The notes beneath the pieces were generated by a model. The model was not told where the DNA came from. It did not search any database and saw nothing but the letters and a program-made list of their open reading frames with translations. A DNA stretch of 7,484 nucleotides from CAMLLJ01 sp035759585. Its GTDB lineage: Bacteria; Gemmatimonadota; Gemmatimonadetes; Gemmatimonadales; GWC2-71-9. The DNA lies in assembly GCA_035759585.1 (NCBI GenBank), contig DASTUP010000152.1, positions 1-7,484 of the forward strand, written 5' to 3'. Each line of letters begins with the position of its first letter. Position 1 is the stretch's first letter. A program made the position numbers and the translations under genes. Below are positions 6,292 to 7,484 of the stretch, one piece after another.

Positions 6292-6297
6292 TAGCTT
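6292..6297 (+). promoter_or_regulatory. Candidate -10 for a leaderless kinase mRNA
   Basis: TAGCTT ends 6 bases before the kinase GTG at 6304, which would place the transcription start at or next to the start codon. No Shine-Dalgarno sequence lies in the 48 bases before that GTG. The -35 region (about 6267-6274) has no clear TTGACA match, so the call is tentative. Confidence 0.35.
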
Positions 6298-6303
6298 TCG
6301 CTC

Positions 6304-7484
6304 GTGACGATCCCCGCCGAATCCCGCCTCGACCGCGTCCGCTCGGCCTTCGGCGCGGAGTACGAGATCATCCGCCTCCTCGGCGAGGGCGGGATGGCGG
6401 CCGTCTACCTCGGACGCGAGCGGGCGCTCAAGCGGCTCGTCGCGATCAAGGTGCTCGATCCGGAGCTGGGCATGAGCCCCGGTTTCCGCGCCCGCTTCCA
6501 GCGGGAGGCGGAGCTCGCCGCAGGCCTGCAGCATCCCCACATCGTCCCGATCTATCGCGTCGGCGAGGCCGACGGGCTTTCCTACTTCACGATGGCGTAC
6601 ATCGAGGGGGAGAGTCTCGCCGACCGGCTCAAGGCGGAGGGGCGCCTCCCCGTTTCCGAAGTGGTGCGCATCGGGCGTGAGACGGCGGCGGCGCTCGCCG
6701 CCGCGCATCGCCGCGGGATCATTCATCGGGACGTGAAGCCCCAGAACATCCTGTTGGAAGGCGACTCCGGGCGCGTGATGGTGACCGACTTCGGCATCGC
6801 CAGCGTGAGCGATCCGGAGGCCGCAGGACAGGGCGAGCAGCTCACCGGGATCGGGATGGTCATGGGCACGCCGCGCTACATGAGCCCGGAGCAGGCCTCG
6901 GGAACGCGCGAGCTGACGCCGGCATCCGACCTCTACGCGCTTGGCGTGATCCTCTACGAGGCGGCCACCGGCGCCTTTCCGTACAAGCTCTCCCATACGA
7001 CGCCGAATTACATGGTGGCGCACGTCACCCAGCAGCCGGTGCCCGTCGTTGCGCGGCAGGGTGATGTGCCGGAGGACCTGGAGCGCACGATCCTCAAGCT
7101 CCTCGCCAAGGAGCCCGCGCATCGCTTCGCCACGGGCGAGCAGGTGGTCGAGGCGCTGAGCGGGACATCGCCGGCGTCCGGACGCACGCCGGCGCGCGGA
7201 GTGCCGCCGCGGCGCAAGAGCATTCTCCTGGCGGTCGCGGCATTGGCGGTCGTGCTCATCGCGGGAGTGCTCGTTGCCCGCGGGCGCGGCGGGCCGGGGC
7301 AGGGTGTGGACCCGCGCCGCAGCATCCTCATCGGCTTCTTCTCCAATACCCGGCAGGATCCCGCGCTCGACTGGCTGCGCGTCGGTGGCGTCGAGCTGCT
7401 GGCGCAATGGCTCTCCCGCTGGGAAGACGTGCAGGTGGTGGACGCCGAGCGGCTGCTCGACCTCGCGCGGCGGGCGGAGCTCGA
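6304..7484 (+). CDS. Transmembrane Hanks-type Ser/Thr protein kinase, 3' end beyond window
   Basis: This partial gene shows 393 codons and is open at the right edge. The kinase domain (about 20-285) is complete: glycine loop LGEGGMAAVY (26-35), ATP-anchoring Lys49 in VAIKVL, a helix-C Glu (REAE, about 68), catalytic HRDVKPQN (141-148, an RD kinase), DFG (162-164), an activation segment with candidate phosphosites Thr181 and Thr189, and SPEQ (194-197) in place of APE. A Pro/Arg linker precedes one membrane span (about 306-325). The visible outer part begins RSILIGFFSNTRQDPALDWL and continues into VQVVDAERLL, resembling the TolB/FlgO-like start seen in sensor kinases and cyclases; TPR repeats often follow in such proteins. 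It probably links an envelope signal to cytoplasmic phosphorylation. The GTG at 6304 keeps a normal lead-in to the glycine loop, and no Shine-Dalgarno is present. Confidence 0.93.
   Translation, partial: MTIPAESRLDRVRSAFGAEYEIIRLLGEGGMAAVYLGRERALKRLVAIKVLDPELGMSPGFRARFQREAELAAGLQHPHIVPIYRVGEADGLSYFTMAYIEGESLADRLKAEGRLPVSEVVRIGRETAAALAAAHRRGIIHRDVKPQNILLEGDSGRVMVTDFGIASVSDPEAAGQGEQLTGIGMVMGTPRYMSPEQASGTRELTPASDLYALGVILYEAATGAFPYKLSHTTPNYMVAHVTQQPVPVVARQGDVPEDLERTILKLLAKEPAHRFATGEQVVEALSGTSPASGRTPARGVPPRRKSILLAVAALAVVLIAGVLVARGRGGPGQGVDPRRSILIGFFSNTRQDPALDWLRVGGVELLAQWLSRWEDVQVVDAERLLDLARRAEL

Noticed and set aside
6274..7407. Long open frame (377 codons) on the minus strand opposite the kinase
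   Set aside because: The plus strand encodes every Hanks kinase motif in order, while the minus product is low-complexity and unrecognised.
1..7484. Search for a mobile element, CRISPR array, toxin-antitoxin or defence island
   Set aside because: No direct repeats with regular spacers, transposase or integrase motifs, tRNA genes, or composition breaks were seen; the genes are housekeeping or signalling types with uniform codon use.

Overview
The window is GC-rich bacterial chromosomal DNA, roughly two-thirds G+C by eye, and is almost fully coding. The gene content and protein style suggest a Gemmatimonadota-like soil or environmental bacterium: a Hanks-type kinase with one membrane span and a TolB-like outer domain, an exported TPR protein with a '-LAAQ' signal peptide, a small YtxH protein, and V4R and GAF sensor proteins. 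This assignment is inference from style; no marker gene in the window proves it. There are no RNA genes, insertion sequences, CRISPR arrays, phage genes or other signs of a mobile region.

Left block (1-3348, all on the minus strand, read right to left): a GAF-domain protein, then NAD-dependent DNA ligase LigA overlapping it by 4 bases (GTGA), then after a 29-base gap a V4R-domain protein that runs off the left edge. The spacing suggests one transcript that carries two putative small-molecule sensor proteins on either side of a housekeeping ligase.

Centre (3349-4655): a promoter region between outward-facing genes holds a 9-base inverted repeat whose arms each contain TTGACA pointing outward, plus a good TTGATT-17-TACGTT promoter for a small YtxH-like membrane protein on the plus strand. 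An exported TPR protein is encoded on the minus strand. Its reading frame has no stop until 3564, so as written it runs antisense through the whole ytxH-like gene. The last ~100 residues look like translated antisense rather than protein that has been selected for.

Right block (4688-7484, plus strand): a thymidine/pyrimidine-nucleoside phosphorylase, a translationally coupled small single-span membrane protein (GTGA overlap), a strong hairpin over that gene's stop codon, and a transmembrane Ser/Thr protein kinase cut by the right edge. The kinase has no Shine-Dalgarno sequence and a TAGCTT box 6 bases before its GTG, which fits a leaderless mRNA.

Most of this is recognisable housekeeping and signalling material. 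I did not find convincing evidence for a previously undescribed multi-gene system. The most unusual points are the nested antisense ytxH/TPR arrangement, the GAF-ligA-V4R linkage and the divergent inverted repeat.
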